A stretch of 64,000 nucleotides of DNA, taken from NCBI RefSeq assembly GCF_050942425.1, contig NZ_CP192063.1, positions 4,340,001 to 4,404,000 on the forward strand, written 5' to 3'. This document shows, one piece after another, positions 31,809-40,760 of the stretch (positions are counted from its first letter, which is position 1; the number at the start of each line of letters is the position of its first letter). Below the pieces are notes generated by a model. That model saw nothing but the letters and a program-made list of their open reading frames with translations, had not been told where the DNA came from and did not search any database. This DNA comes from Actinoallomurus sp050942425 (GTDB taxonomy: Bacteria > Actinomycetota > Actinomycetes > Streptosporangiales > Streptosporangiaceae). The position numbers were made by a program, and so were the translations under genes.

Positions 31809-32980
31809 TCGGGATGACCGGTGCGCTCGACGCCGAGATCGGCGTCATCGGAGTCGGAACCGTCGGCGCGATGCTGATGTGGCAGCTCGCGCGCCGAGGA
31901 GTACCGGCGATCGGATTCGAGCGGTACGCCCCGGGCCACGACCGCGCGGCGGTCGGCGGAGAGACCCGGTTGTTCCGGGTCGCCTATGCCGAGGGCGCGC
32001 AGTACGGCGACCTGCTGCGGCGGGCGTTCCGGCAGTGGCGGGAGCTGGAGTCCGCCGCCGGCGTCCCGCTGCTGAACACCTGTGGTGGCCTGGCCATCGG
32101 CGACCCCGGCCACGCGTACATCCGTGGCCTGCTGGCCAGCGCCGAGGCGTCCGGCACACCCGTGGAGGTCCTCGACGGCCGGGCCATGCGGGACCGGTAT
32201 CCCCAGCATCACCTGCTGGAGGGTGAGGTCGGCGTCCTCGACCCGCAGGCCGGGTTCCTGCGATGCGAGGCGGCGGTGGTCACGGCGGCCGCCCTGGCCG
32301 AGCGGGGCGGCGCGACCGTGCTCCGGCACACCGAGATCGACTCGGTCACCGAGCGCGACGGCCACGTCGAGATCCGCGCCGGCGAGACGGTGTGGCGGGT
32401 CCGCGAGGCCGTCGTGTGCGCCGGATCGTGGACCGGCCGGTTCCTCCCGGATGACTGGCGGCCGCATCTGCAGCCCCGCCGGCTGCTGCTGAGCTGGTTC
32501 GCCGCCCGGCGCCCGGAGGAGTACACGCCGGAACGGTTCCCGATCTTCATCCGGGAGAGCGGGGGCGTGCACCTCTACGGCACGCCCTCGGTGGACGGCG
32601 TCGGTGTGAAGGTGGCCGGCGCGGTGCCGTCCATGCCCGTTCCGGAGCCGGACGCGATCGAGCGGCGGCACGGCGCGGCCGAGACCGCCGGCATCTCCCA
32701 GGCCGTGGCGGCACTCCTCCCCGGCCTGCATCCGGACCCGATCCGCGAGGACGCCTTCACCGACCTCTACACCTCCGATGAGGTTCCCTTCGTCGGCAGG
32801 GTCGGTCGCGGTAGGCTCTCGGTCGCGTCGGGCTTCTCCGGCCGCGGCTTCAAGTACGCCCCCGCGCTCGCCGCGGACGTCGCGGATATGTTGGTGAAGG
32901 GCACCGGCGCCCCTTGGGATTTCATGGCACCGCAGAGACTCGTGCCCGATATCCCCACGGCCTCCGGGGAAGGCAGGTGA
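31805..32980 (+). CDS. FAD-dependent amine oxidase, sarcosine/pipecolate oxidase type
   Basis: A 391-aa flavoprotein of the DAO/monomeric sarcosine oxidase family. The dinucleotide motif is VIGVGTVGAMLMWQLARRG near the N-terminus, followed by GGETRLFRVAYAEGAQYGDLL, a segment typical of MSOX, N-methyltryptophan oxidase and pipecolate oxidase. The family Cys that binds FAD covalently (Cys315 in MSOX) is replaced here: the corresponding region reads DLYTSDEVPFVGRVG, so FAD may be non-covalent. GFSGRGFKYAPALA near the end closes the FAD site. Likely substrates are secondary amines such as pipecolate or N-methyl amino acids. Confidence 0.88.
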   Translation: MIGMTGALDAEIGVIGVGTVGAMLMWQLARRGVPAIGFERYAPGHDRAAVGGETRLFRVAYAEGAQYGDLLRRAFRQWRELESAAGVPLLNTCGGLAIGDPGHAYIRGLLASAEASGTPVEVLDGRAMRDRYPQHHLLEGEVGVLDPQAGFLRCEAAVVTAAALAERGGATVLRHTEIDSVTERDGHVEIRAGETVWRVREAVVCAGSWTGRFLPDDWRPHLQPRRLLLSWFAARRPEEYTPERFPIFIRESGGVHLYGTPSVDGVGVKVAGAVPSMPVPEPDAIERRHGAAETAGISQAVAALLPGLHPDPIREDAFTDLYTSDEVPFVGRVGRGRLSVASGFSGRGFKYAPALAADVADMLVKGTGAPWDFMAPQRLVPDIPTASGEGR

Positions 32981-33651
32981 GCACGATGCCGGTTGGCGGG
33001 GTCTCGCGGCCGCCGACGGTGCAGGGCTACGTGCTCGCCGAGGTCCGCAAGCTCATCATCTCCGGGGAGCTCAAGCCCGGCCAGCCGATCAGGCAGGAGC
33101 TCCTCGCCGAGCGGTTCGGCGTGAGCCGGGTCCCGCTCCGGGAGGCCCTGAAGATCTTGGAGGGCGAGGGCCAGGTCGTCCACCGGCCGCACCACGGATA
33201 TATGGTGACCGAGCTGTCCCTGCCGGACCTGCTGGAGGTCTACCACATCCGGGGACTGCTGGAGTCCGAGGCGGCCCGCCTCGCCGTCGAGAAGGTGAGC
33301 GACGCCGACATCGAGCAGATCGTCGTGGCGCAGCGGGAGGTGGAGGCCGCCTCCGCCCGGGGCGACCTGCTGGCGATGACCGCGGCCAACCGCAGGCTCC
33401 ACTTCTCGATCCTCGAGCTGTCCCGGATGCCGCGGCTGGTCCGCATGATCCGCTCGCTCTGGGACTCCACCGACCCCTATCGCTCGGTCTACTACAACGC
33501 GCCCACCAACCGCGAACTGGTCGAGCGCGAGCACGCCGGCATCGTGGACGCGGTGCGCGACCGCGACGGTGACCGGCTCGTGAAGCTGCTCGCCGAGCAC
33601 CGCGACCACGCGGTCGAGGCGCTGCGGCAGATCATCTCCGAGGAGAGCTGA
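32977..33651 (+). CDS. GntR-family regulator with FCD domain
   Basis: A 224-aa regulator, the last gene of the plus-strand operon, starting at GTG 32977 in a GTGA overlap (or ATG 32986). The wHTH shows VQGYVLAEVRKLIISGELKPGQ, QELLAERFGVSRVPLREALKIL and the wing GQVVHRPHHGYMV. The FCD ligand domain follows with the metal/ligand His-type residues in HFSILELSRMPRL and EHAGIVDAVRDRD. It probably represses the divergent catabolic operons until the imported substrate or an acid derived from it binds. Confidence 0.92.
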   Translation: MSTMPVGGVSRPPTVQGYVLAEVRKLIISGELKPGQPIRQELLAERFGVSRVPLREALKILEGEGQVVHRPHHGYMVTELSLPDLLEVYHIRGLLESEAARLAVEKVSDADIEQIVVAQREVEAASARGDLLAMTAANRRLHFSILELSRMPRLVRMIRSLWDSTDPYRSVYYNAPTNRELVEREHAGIVDAVRDRDGDRLVKLLAEHRDHAVEALRQIISEES

Positions 33652-33682
33652 TCCCGCGTCGCCGAGGCCCCGCCCTATGGCG

Positions 33683-33727
33683 GACGCGGCGCCACCGTTT
33701 TCCGGGGACGCCGCGTCGTCACTGAGA
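33683..33727. terminator. bidirectional terminator between GntR and CE15 genes
   Basis: GACGCGGCG (33683-33691) pairs with CGCCGCGTC (33719-33727) over 9 bp, within the 155-bp gap between two convergent genes. Confidence 0.5.
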
Positions 33728-33806
33728 GATTCACCGAGAACACGTCGGAGCGATTCCCGCGCCGGTACCGCTGCAAAGCCGACCGTGGTCGACCGGCCGG
33801 CAGCGA

Positions 33807-35072
33807 TCAGAGGGATGGCGTTTGCCAGTCCCTCCATTGGGACAGGTTGCCGGCCTTCTGGCTCGAGATCCTGATCACGCCTGGAGCATTGCCCGTCTTC
33901 AGCAGGAACTTCTGGATGTTCGACATCAATGGGGTCTTCCACTCCGGCCTGACAGCGCAGTGTGTGCCGTCCTGGACGTCGGACCAGTAGGTGATGTCGT
34001 CACCCGCGCCGAGCGCCTTGTAGACCTCCGCTCCGCCCAGCGCGGCCACGCTCCCGGACCTGGCGGCCAGCCAGTCGATGTGCGGATTCTCCATGATGAA
34101 GAGTCCGCGCGGGGCGACCATGGCCACCATTTCGTGCGTGTCCACCGGCAGGTTGCCTGGGCTGCCCGTGAACGAGCCGAACGCGTCACCCAGCCACGGT
34201 TGCTCGGAGTAGGCGCTGCTCAGCGGCTGGGCGCCGCTCTCCCCGGCGATCCCGCGGAAGATGGGAGCACCCCCGCTGCCCGATTCGATCGGCATGGTCA
34301 GGGCGATGCGCTGATCGAACGTACCGGCCACGAAAGCGCCCTTGCCGAACCGCGAGCATCCCGTGACGCCGGTCGCGTCCGCCTTGAGGATGCCGCCGCC
34401 CGACTGCTCGATGACGTCGATGATCCGGCTCACACCCCAGGCCCAGGCCATGAGCAGCCCGGTGCTGCTCGAGGAGCCGTAGACGCTGTAGTACGCGCCT
34501 TGCTTGTTGTTCCGCGGGGTGCCCTCCTTTCCGACCTGGTAGGGGTCGTAACTGATGACGGCGACACCAGCGGCCAGAATGGTGGCCGTGTCCGCGCCGA
34601 ATCCTCCGTAGACGATGACGGCCGGGAAAGGTCCGGTGCCGCTCGGCAGCTGGACACTCGCCGAAAAGCCGGCGCTCTTTCCCTGGTCCGTCACGTTGAC
34701 GGTGATGCCGGTCCGGGACACCGTTCCCGTGACACCTTGCGGCTTTCCGTGCTTCTCGCCGTAGACGTACTTCTCCGCCAGCTTCTTGATCTCTTCTCGC
34801 CGGCACCGCCAATCGGACTTCGTGGAGATGCGCGTGCCATCCAGTTTCGTGAAGGGATCGGGAAGCTTGGAGTTGGTCGGGAAGGAGCCGGGGAGGGAGA
34901 CCGGGCAGTCGGCGCCCTCGTCCTCGACGGGCGCGGTGACCGCGAGGCGGCCGGTGGCCGCGGCGGCCGTGGTACTCACTGTTGCCGTTACCGCTCCAGC
35001 AATCGCGAGCGCCCCTATCGCCAGCATGGCGATCACGGAACGGATGCTAGAGCGGCCCGAGCTGATGATCAC
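33807..35072 (-). CDS. secreted glucuronoyl methylesterase, CE15
   Basis: A 421-aa secreted esterase that cleaves ester bonds between lignin alcohols and 4-O-methylglucuronic acid of xylan. GTG at 35072 has AAGGAGAG upstream and starts a signal peptide (SVIAMLAIGALAIAGAVTATV). The nucleophile Ser lies in VTGCSRFGKGAFVAG, the GCSRxGKGA mark of CE15 (about residue 230). Downstream parts are VAPRGLFIMENPHIDWL and the catalytic His in QDGTHCAVRPEW. It is divergent from an SGNH esterase, with which it shares a promoter region. Confidence 0.9.
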   Translation of the reverse strand: MIISSGRSSIRSVIAMLAIGALAIAGAVTATVSTTAAAATGRLAVTAPVEDEGADCPVSLPGSFPTNSKLPDPFTKLDGTRISTKSDWRCRREEIKKLAEKYVYGEKHGKPQGVTGTVSRTGITVNVTDQGKSAGFSASVQLPSGTGPFPAVIVYGGFGADTATILAAGVAVISYDPYQVGKEGTPRNNKQGAYYSVYGSSSSTGLLMAWAWGVSRIIDVIEQSGGGILKADATGVTGCSRFGKGAFVAGTFDQRIALTMPIESGSGGAPIFRGIAGESGAQPLSSAYSEQPWLGDAFGSFTGSPGNLPVDTHEMVAMVAPRGLFIMENPHIDWLAARSGSVAALGGAEVYKALGAGDDITYWSDVQDGTHCAVRPEWKTPLMSNIQKFLLKTGNAPGVIRISSQKAGNLSQWRDWQTPSL

Positions 35073-35338
35073 TAGGGCTCTCCTTCTGTGCGGTGAGGGA
35101 GGCTGCGCAGCGATCGATGATGAGGAATGTCGACGGCCTGAGTTTCGAGTGGTCGACGACACTTGTCAACGCCGCTCGGGACGCTTTCATTTCTTTCACA
35201 TGAAAACCATTGAAAGTTCGGTTGACCGGTCTGATGGCGAGGCTTAGCGTCCGGGCATGGGTTCGGGCAATGCCCGACACCGGAACAAAGATTTAGGAAA
35301 TGCCGTCTGGCGGCCGGCACTGTAGTTGCGGAGAGGTA
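35073..35338. promoter_or_regulatory. divergent promoter region of CE15 and SGNH esterase
   Basis: 266 bp with an AT-rich core at 35185-35220 that holds TTTCACATGAAA (35195-35206 region, 10 of 12 symmetrical) and TTGAAAGTTCGG, a degenerate GAAANTTTC. Both esterase genes could respond to one regulator here. No gene is seen. Confidence 0.45.
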
Positions 35339-36382
35339 ATGATGCGGAGAACCTCCCTGTCGTCGGCCGGCGCGCTGGCCGTGATTGTCGCGATCGTGCT
35401 GGCGGCCGGTGCCCTCATGGGTCTCGGTACCGCCGGCGCGGAGTCGAACGGCGGCGTACGGGTGATGCCGCTGGGCGACTCGATCACTGATGGGTTCACC
35501 GTCCCCGGCGGTTACCGAATCGGTCTGTGGCAGCGCTTCGTGAACGACGGCTACCGGGTGGACTTCGTCGGGTCGCTGTCGAACGGGCCCGCCGAACTCG
35601 GGGATCACGACCACGAGGGCCACTCCGGCTGGCGGATCGACCAGATCGACGCGAACGTCGTCACCTGGTTGCGCACCTACACGCCGCACACCGTGCTGCT
35701 GCACATCGGCACCAACGACGTCGCCCAGAGCTACGATCTGGCCAACGCGCCGGCGCGGCTGTCGACGCTGATCGACCATGTGACCGCGACGGTCCCGGAC
35801 GCCGAGGTGTTCGTGGCCACGATCATTCCGCTCGGATCGTCCGGTCTGGAGGCGGCCGGCCGTACGTTCAACGCGGCGATCCCCGGCATCGTCCAGAGCA
35901 AGGCCGGCGCCGGTAAGCACGTGCACCTGGTGGACATGCACGCCGCGCTGACGACCGCGGACCTGGCCGACGGCGTCCACCCCAACGCGACCGGGTACGA
36001 CAAGATGGCCGCCACCTGGTACAACGCCCTCGCATCGGTGCCCGGGAGCATCGGCGAACCCGGTGGCACGGGCCCCACGCCACCGGCCGGCGCCTGCACC
36101 GCCACCTACAGCGTGGTCGGGCAGTGGTCCGGCGGCTTCCAGGGATCGGTCAAGGTGACCGCCGGGAGCACGGCCATCGCCGGCTGGACCGTCACCTGGC
36201 GATACGCCGGCGGCCAGACCGTCACCCAGGTCTGGAACGCGACCCTCACCAGCTCTGGGTCCCAGGTCACCGCCCGCAACGTCGGCTACAACGGCGCTCT
36301 CGGCGCGGGCGCCGGCACGGAGTTCGGATTCCTCGGCTCCGGTGCGAGTGAAGTACCCGCGCTCACCTGCACCGCCGCCTGA
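35339..36382 (+). CDS. secreted SGNH-hydrolase esterase (CE3-like) with CBM2
   Basis: A 347-aa secreted enzyme. The signal segment is ALAVIVAIVLAAGALMGLGTA. SGNH blocks: RVMPLGDSITDGF (block I Ser, about residue 45), LHIGTNDVAQ (block III Asn) and the catalytic Asp/His in ADGVHPNATGYD (block V). This is the pattern of CE3-type acetylxylan esterases. A GTGPTPPAG linker joins a CBM2 (TATYSVVGQWSGGFQGSVKV, WTVTWRYAGGQTVTQVWNA) at residues 245-347. GGAGAGGTA precedes the ATG at 35339. Confidence 0.9.
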   Translation: MMRRTSLSSAGALAVIVAIVLAAGALMGLGTAGAESNGGVRVMPLGDSITDGFTVPGGYRIGLWQRFVNDGYRVDFVGSLSNGPAELGDHDHEGHSGWRIDQIDANVVTWLRTYTPHTVLLHIGTNDVAQSYDLANAPARLSTLIDHVTATVPDAEVFVATIIPLGSSGLEAAGRTFNAAIPGIVQSKAGAGKHVHLVDMHAALTTADLADGVHPNATGYDKMAATWYNALASVPGSIGEPGGTGPTPPAGACTATYSVVGQWSGGFQGSVKVTAGSTAIAGWTVTWRYAGGQTVTQVWNATLTSSGSQVTARNVGYNGALGAGAGTEFGFLGSGASEVPALTCTAA

Positions 36383-36400
36383 CCCGACCCGGACGGTCCT

Positions 36401-36463
36401 GCCCGTCTGACGGCCCTCATCGGCGATCACGTACGCCGGCGCCGATGCCGCGCCCAGACGGGC
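36401..36463 (+). terminator. nested hairpin after the SGNH esterase gene
   Basis: Outer arms GCCCGTCTG (36401-36409) and CAGACGGGC (36455-36463) enclose inner arms CATCGGCG (36418-36425) and CGCCGATG (36440-36447). The structure starts 19 bp after the stop codon. It is most likely a terminator, with an unusual two-tier stem. Confidence 0.65.
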
Positions 36464-36534
36464 GTAATCGTCGTCGCCGCCACCCGAACGACAAAGTTTT
36501 GCCTGGTCAACGGGTCATCACATGCCGACCCGGA

Positions 36535-36584
36535 GGATAGTATCCGTTTCCTGCCGCTATGCGTAAGTTATCCCCATTTTGGGG
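36535..36584 (+). promoter_or_regulatory. promoter-proximal inverted repeats ahead of the sigma-like fusion gene
   Basis: GGATA-G-TATCC (36535-36545) and CCCCA-TTT-TGGGG (36572-36584) lie within 75 bp of the GTG start at 36610. One may be an operator and the other a leader hairpin. A GACGGAGGT ribosome site follows. Confidence 0.4.
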
Positions 36585-36609
36585 GTGACGTGGTGGGACG
36601 GAGGTATCG

Positions 36610-38256
36610 GTGTCCCTGACCGAGGCCCTACGGGCGGGAACGCCCCAGGCGTTCGGCGCGCTCTACGACGAGTACGCCGAACCGCTCTACGCCTATTGCT
36701 ACGTCATGGTCGGCGTCGAGGCGGGCGACGCGCTGCGCGAAGCCTTCGTCGCGGTCGCCGGCCATCCGGACGCCGTCCCGGGCGAGGACGCGGAGTTGCC
36801 GGTATGGCTCCACTCGCTCGCCCGAGCCGCGTGCGTACGGCGCGGCGCCCTCGTGCGCGCCGTCGCGACGACCGCGTCGGCCGACCCACTACGACGCGCG
36901 CTGGCCCTCCTGAGCCCCGAGCACCGTGAGGTCCTGGCGCTGACGAACGCCCTCGATCCGGAGCAGACCGCCCGGGTGCTCGGCGTGACGCGGGAGGCCG
37001 CCGAGGCGTCCGCGTGGGAGGCGCAACGGAGCCTGGAGCAGGCCGCCGCCGTCGTGAGCAGCGGGGAGACCCGGGACTCGGCCATGCTCTCCCCGCTGAG
37101 CGGAGAGGCGCTGCACCGGCTGGTGACGCTGGGGCATGTGCCTCCGGCGGGACACCGAGAGCGCGTGCTGTCCTCGTGCGCGACGGCCCGGCGCGTGTCC
37201 GGCGGCGCGGCGGTGTCCGCCGCCGACGCCACGCCTTCGCCCGACGCGCGGGCCGATGATGCCACTCGGCAGATCCCGAGCATCTCCCCGGACGAGGCGG
37301 CCACCGCGCCGTTGCGCCGGGTCGACGCGAGCTCCGCGGACACGCGACCGGATCTGTTCGTAGCCGGCGAATTCCGGCCCGCCGGGCCGGCGCCCGAAGA
37401 GTCCGCGGGCTCCGCGGACGCCGTGTCGGCCGGCGTCGGGTCGGCCCGCTGGGAGACCATCGAAGCGGCGTGGGCCGAGGAGGACTCGAACGTACGTGAC
37501 GGCGAGCGGCCGCCACTGGCCGGTGACACGCACGTCGAGCAGAAGAGGTCATCGACGGGCAGCCGCTTCCTCCTCCCGGCCGTGGCCCTGGTGGCCTTGG
37601 TCGCCGCGGCGACGGGCGCGGCCTTCGCGTTGTCCGGCCCCGACCACGCGCACGACACCGGAACGGTCGTGCGGCCGAGCCGTTCGGCCCAGCCCGCACC
37701 GTCGGGCGACCAGACGTCGCCGTCGCCCAAGGCGGCCACCTCGGACACGAGCGCGTCGCCGACGCCTACCCGTACCGCCACCGCGACACCTCGACGCGGC
37801 GTCGCCTCTCCAACCCACTCGAGCTCGGCGACGCCGAAGCGACCCGCCAAGCCGACCCGGCCCGCGAAGGCGACCCCGACCGCCAAACCGACGCCGACCA
37901 CCAAACCGACTACACCGGAACCGTCCCCGTCGGCCGAGCCGACTCCGTCCGCCGAACCGGAGTCACCCGCCGAACCGAGCTCGCCCGCCGAACCGGCCTG
38001 GACCGCTGAACCGACCCCGACCGCCGAAGCGACGCGATCCGCCGAACCGGAGTCATCCGTTGAACCGAGCTCGCCGGACGAGTGGCCGGGCCGGTGGACG
38101 ACGAGGCCGAGACCGCATCACACCGACACATCGGGTGACGCGCCCGGGGACGGGCAGGGGAGCATCGGCCGTCGAGACCCCGGCCGGGCGTGTGACGGCA
38201 CTTCCGGGCGAGCGTCTCGATGTGCTCGGCCGCGCCCGTGGCGCCCCGAGTGGTGA
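36610..38256 (+). CDS. ECF-sigma-like domain fused to a membrane span and Pro/Thr-rich tail
   Basis: A 548-aa protein. Residues 1-150 have the sigma-70 ECF pattern: FGALYDEYAEPLYAYCYVMVG (region 2) and LSPEHREVLALTNALDPEQTARVLGVTREAAEASAWEA (region 4; key part AARVLGVTRE-like HTH). Residues 165-315 are low-complexity linker. One membrane span (LLPAVALVALVAAATGAAFALSG, about 325-347) is followed by a 150-residue extracytoplasmic tail of PSAEPTPS/PAEPSSPAEP repeats, like a mucin stalk. A sigma-type DNA-binding part tethered by a span is odd; it may act as a membrane-bound regulator sensing the wall. The stop is 6 bp from the convergent GH53 stop. Confidence 0.82.
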   Translation: MSLTEALRAGTPQAFGALYDEYAEPLYAYCYVMVGVEAGDALREAFVAVAGHPDAVPGEDAELPVWLHSLARAACVRRGALVRAVATTASADPLRRALALLSPEHREVLALTNALDPEQTARVLGVTREAAEASAWEAQRSLEQAAAVVSSGETRDSAMLSPLSGEALHRLVTLGHVPPAGHRERVLSSCATARRVSGGAAVSAADATPSPDARADDATRQIPSISPDEAATAPLRRVDASSADTRPDLFVAGEFRPAGPAPEESAGSADAVSAGVGSARWETIEAAWAEEDSNVRDGERPPLAGDTHVEQKRSSTGSRFLLPAVALVALVAAATGAAFALSGPDHAHDTGTVVRPSRSAQPAPSGDQTSPSPKAATSDTSASPTPTRTATATPRRGVASPTHSSSATPKRPAKPTRPAKATPTAKPTPTTKPTTPEPSPSAEPTPSAEPESPAEPSSPAEPAWTAEPTPTAEATRSAEPESSVEPSSPDEWPGRWTTRPRPHHTDTSGDAPGDGQGSIGRRDPGRACDGTSGRASRCARPRPWRPEW

Positions 38257-38262
38257 GGCCGG

Positions 38263-39384
38263 CTACGGGGTCCATTTGACGTTCGGGTTCACCTGGCCGG
38301 TCCAGTCGAAGACGGCCATGTTGTCCCAGCCGTCTCCGCTGCCCGCGATATTCGCGGGATCCCAGCCGTTGCCGGGCACCGCGTACCAGGTCGGCTCCCA
38401 GTAGAAGACGCCGATCGCGCCAGCGCCCCGAGCCGTGTTCTGCACATCGGTGAAGTTGGCGGCCTGACCTTCCCAGGTGAGCGGATAGCCCGAGCATCCG
38501 GAGGTGACCGAATTGGCGGTGCTGTCGGCGTTCGCCGAGGTGAACGGGTAGGCCGTCTCGGCAACGACGACGTTCTTGCCGTACCGGGACTTCATGTCGG
38601 CGATGACGTTGTACAGGTTCGACAGCGAGCCGTGCCACATGCAGTAGTACGACAGCCCGGTGATGTCCCACGCGACGCCTTTCGCGGCTATACCGTCGTA
38701 GAACCAGCGCGCGTGCGCGTCGCTGTCCGCGTCCGCGGTGTGAATGACCACCTGGGTCCCCGCGTTGCACGCCTTGGTCGCGTTGTAGCCGGACTTGAGC
38801 AGCAGGCTGAGGTTGGTGAAGTCATTATTGATGACTTTGCCGTCGTCCCACAGTATTCCGACGTTGATCTCGTTGCCGATCTGCACGCTGTCCGGGGTGG
38901 TGCCCTGGGCCTTGAGGCTGGTGCAGACGTCGTAGGTGTAGTTGTAGACGTCGGTCTGCAACTGGCCGATGCCGTGGCCGGACCAGGCCGCGGGCTTGTG
39001 CTGCTGGCCCGGGTCGGCCCAGGTGTCCGAGTAGTGGAAGTCGATCAACAGCTTGAGGCCCTTCGCCTTGACCGTCTTCGCGTACGCCAGCACCTTGGCC
39101 TTGTTGTTGTAGCCGCTGGCCGGATTGTTCCAGATCCGCAGGCGGATGTAGTTCACGCCGAGGCCCTTGAGGATGTCGAGCGGATCCGCGGCGTTGCCGT
39201 TCGCGTTGTAATACCTGGCACCGAGATCAAGGGCTCGTTGCGCGCTCGACACGTCGGCGCCGAGCATGCTCAGTGAGTTGGCGGCAGAGGCGCCTGTGGG
39301 CTCGGTGAACATGCTCGCCGAAATGGTGAGGGCCGCCACGGCCAGTGCGGCTTTCCGTACGCGACCAAGGCCGTACACGCGCAT
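38263..39384 (-). CDS. secreted arabinogalactan endo-beta-1,4-galactanase, GH53
   Basis: A 373-aa secreted galactanase that cuts the beta-1,4-galactan side chains of pectin. ATG 39384 has AAAGGAGGT at the right spacing; the next in-frame ATG at 39408 lacks one. The signal ends near residue 34 (PTGASAANSLSML). The GH53 TIM barrel shows YIRLRIWNNPASG, LLIDFHYSDTWADPG, the acid/base Glu in SVQIGNEINVGILW and the nucleophile Glu in VVVAETAYPF. WEPTWYAVPG near the end is also typical. Confidence 0.94.
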   Translation of the reverse strand: MRVYGLGRVRKAALAVAALTISASMFTEPTGASAANSLSMLGADVSSAQRALDLGARYYNANGNAADPLDILKGLGVNYIRLRIWNNPASGYNNKAKVLAYAKTVKAKGLKLLIDFHYSDTWADPGQQHKPAAWSGHGIGQLQTDVYNYTYDVCTSLKAQGTTPDSVQIGNEINVGILWDDGKVINNDFTNLSLLLKSGYNATKACNAGTQVVIHTADADSDAHARWFYDGIAAKGVAWDITGLSYYCMWHGSLSNLYNVIADMKSRYGKNVVVAETAYPFTSANADSTANSVTSGCSGYPLTWEGQAANFTDVQNTARGAGAIGVFYWEPTWYAVPGNGWDPANIAGSGDGWDNMAVFDWTGQVNPNVKWTP

Positions 39385-39797
39385 CCCGACCTCCTTTGAC
39401 CGAGGCATCGAGGAGTGCGGCTCCTCTGGGCGCCGTTAAATCTCGTCCATGGGGGGCCGTAACCGGTCACGCTAACCAAATCGAGGAAGCATGTGAATAT
39501 TTTTCATGCTTCTTTCATCGGTACATGGACGACTCCGGAGAGCGAGCGCCCCGGAGGCGGAAGGTTGACGGTCGCCTTAACAGCGTTGTCACCGAGACGG
39601 AGCCGCTGAGCCCGGTCGCCGGTGGCGGCAACGGCGGCGGCGCCGTGATCGCCGGGTTGACACGTGAATCGACATGATTCGGCGGCGCACCGCCGGACCT
39701 AGTTGTCATTTGCCAAACGTTCGACTGGGTGCCCTCCCAACGCAAACCACGATCTCTAAGTTCCTTCTGCTGGAGATCAACGCCAAGGGAGACCGAC
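39385..39797. promoter_or_regulatory. intergenic region between GH53 and the ABC-2 transporter operon
   Basis: 413 bp holding two divergent promoters. Besides the ACCGGT element it has GAAGCATG-N11-CATGCTTC at 39486-39512, perfect 8-bp arms around an AT-rich loop, about 100 bp upstream of GH53. The transporter promoter is probably within 39690-39780. A plus-strand ORF of 110 codons (39345-39677) starts inside the GH53 signal sequence and has no recognisable content, so I do not call it. Confidence 0.5.
39458..39471. promoter_or_regulatory. ACCGGT-centred operator ahead of GH53
   Basis: CGTAACCGGTCACG, 14 bp and 12 of 14 symmetrical around ACCGGT, 75 bp upstream of the GH53 start. It matches 10 of 14 positions of the perfect TGTTACCGGTAACA ahead of the pectate lyase gene at 45020. 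Confidence 0.55.
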
Positions 39798-40760
39798 ATG
39801 CAGAGGAGCCCCGCAGTCCGGGGTCGCGGGATCAGGAAGTCCTTCGGTGATGTGGTCGCACTCGACGGCGTCGACCTCGACGTGGCGGACGGACAGGTCC
39901 ACGGCCTGGTCGGCCCGAACGGAGCGGGCAAGACGACCCTCCTCGGTCTGCTGTTGGGCCTGGCCGTAGCGGACAGCGGCCGCCTGGAGATCCTGGGCAC
40001 GCCGGTCGGGCGGACGCTGGCCGTCCCCGACGGCGTCGCGGGCTTCGTGGACGGGCCCGGGCTCTATCCGTCGCTCACCGCGCGGCAGAACCTCTCGGCC
40101 CTGGCCTCCCTGCGCGGGTACGACGCCGGTCGCGCCGCCCACGTCGACGACGCGCTGGAGCAGGTCGGGCTCACCGACGTCGCCGACGACCGCATCCGGG
40201 GATTCTCGCTGGGCATGCGCCAGCGGCTCGGACTGGCCGCCGCGCTGCTCACCACACCGCGACTGCTCGTGCTCGACGAGCCGGCCAACGGTCTGGACCC
40301 GGCCGGCAAGTACCACGTGCATCGCGTCATCACGAAGCTCGCCGCGGACGGGACCGCGGTGGTCCTCTCCAGCCACCGGATGGACGACCTCGCCGCGCTG
40401 TGCTCCGAGGTCACCGTCCTCGCCACCGGGCGGGTCGTCTTCTCCGGGCCGGTGACCAAGCTCGCCGCCGAGAGCGGGGAGCTCGACTACCGGCTGCTCA
40501 CCTCCGACTCGGCGGCCGCCCACCAGGTGGCGCTGGACACGCCAGGGCTCCGCGTCGTGCCCGGTCGCGACGGCGTCGAGCGGCTGGACGCCGACGTCCT
40601 CGTGGTCCGCGGAGCCGTGCCGGCCATCGAGGACCTGGTGGCCCGGCTGGTGCGGGCCGACGTGGCCGTACGGGAGGTGGCGCCCGTGGTGGCGCCGCTC
40701 GAGGCGGCGTTCCTGGCCCTGACCGGGACCGGGCAGATCGATGAGGAGGATGTCCGATGA
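39798..40760 (+). CDS. ABC-2-type transporter ATPase
   Basis: A 320-aa exporter ATPase of the drug/antibiotic (DrrA/CcmA) class. Walker A VGPNGAGKTTLLGLLLG (about residue 40), Q-loop FVDGPGLYPSLTARQNL, signature FSLGMRQRLGLAAALL (about 140), Walker B LLVLDEPANGLDPAG and the H-loop VLSSHRMDDLAALC. A 90-residue C-terminal domain follows. The ATG at 39798 has AAGGGAGA upstream. It overlaps the permease gene by 4 bp. Confidence 0.93.
   Translation: MQRSPAVRGRGIRKSFGDVVALDGVDLDVADGQVHGLVGPNGAGKTTLLGLLLGLAVADSGRLEILGTPVGRTLAVPDGVAGFVDGPGLYPSLTARQNLSALASLRGYDAGRAAHVDDALEQVGLTDVADDRIRGFSLGMRQRLGLAAALLTTPRLLVLDEPANGLDPAGKYHVHRVITKLAADGTAVVLSSHRMDDLAALCSEVTVLATGRVVFSGPVTKLAAESGELDYRLLTSDSAAAHQVALDTPGLRVVPGRDGVERLDADVLVVRGAVPAIEDLVARLVRADVAVREVAPVVAPLEAAFLALTGTGQIDEEDVR

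Noticed and set aside
39345..39677. A 110-codon plus-strand ORF in the GH53/ABC intergenic region
   Set aside because: It starts inside the GH53 signal sequence region, has no ribosome site and would cover the GH53 promoter.
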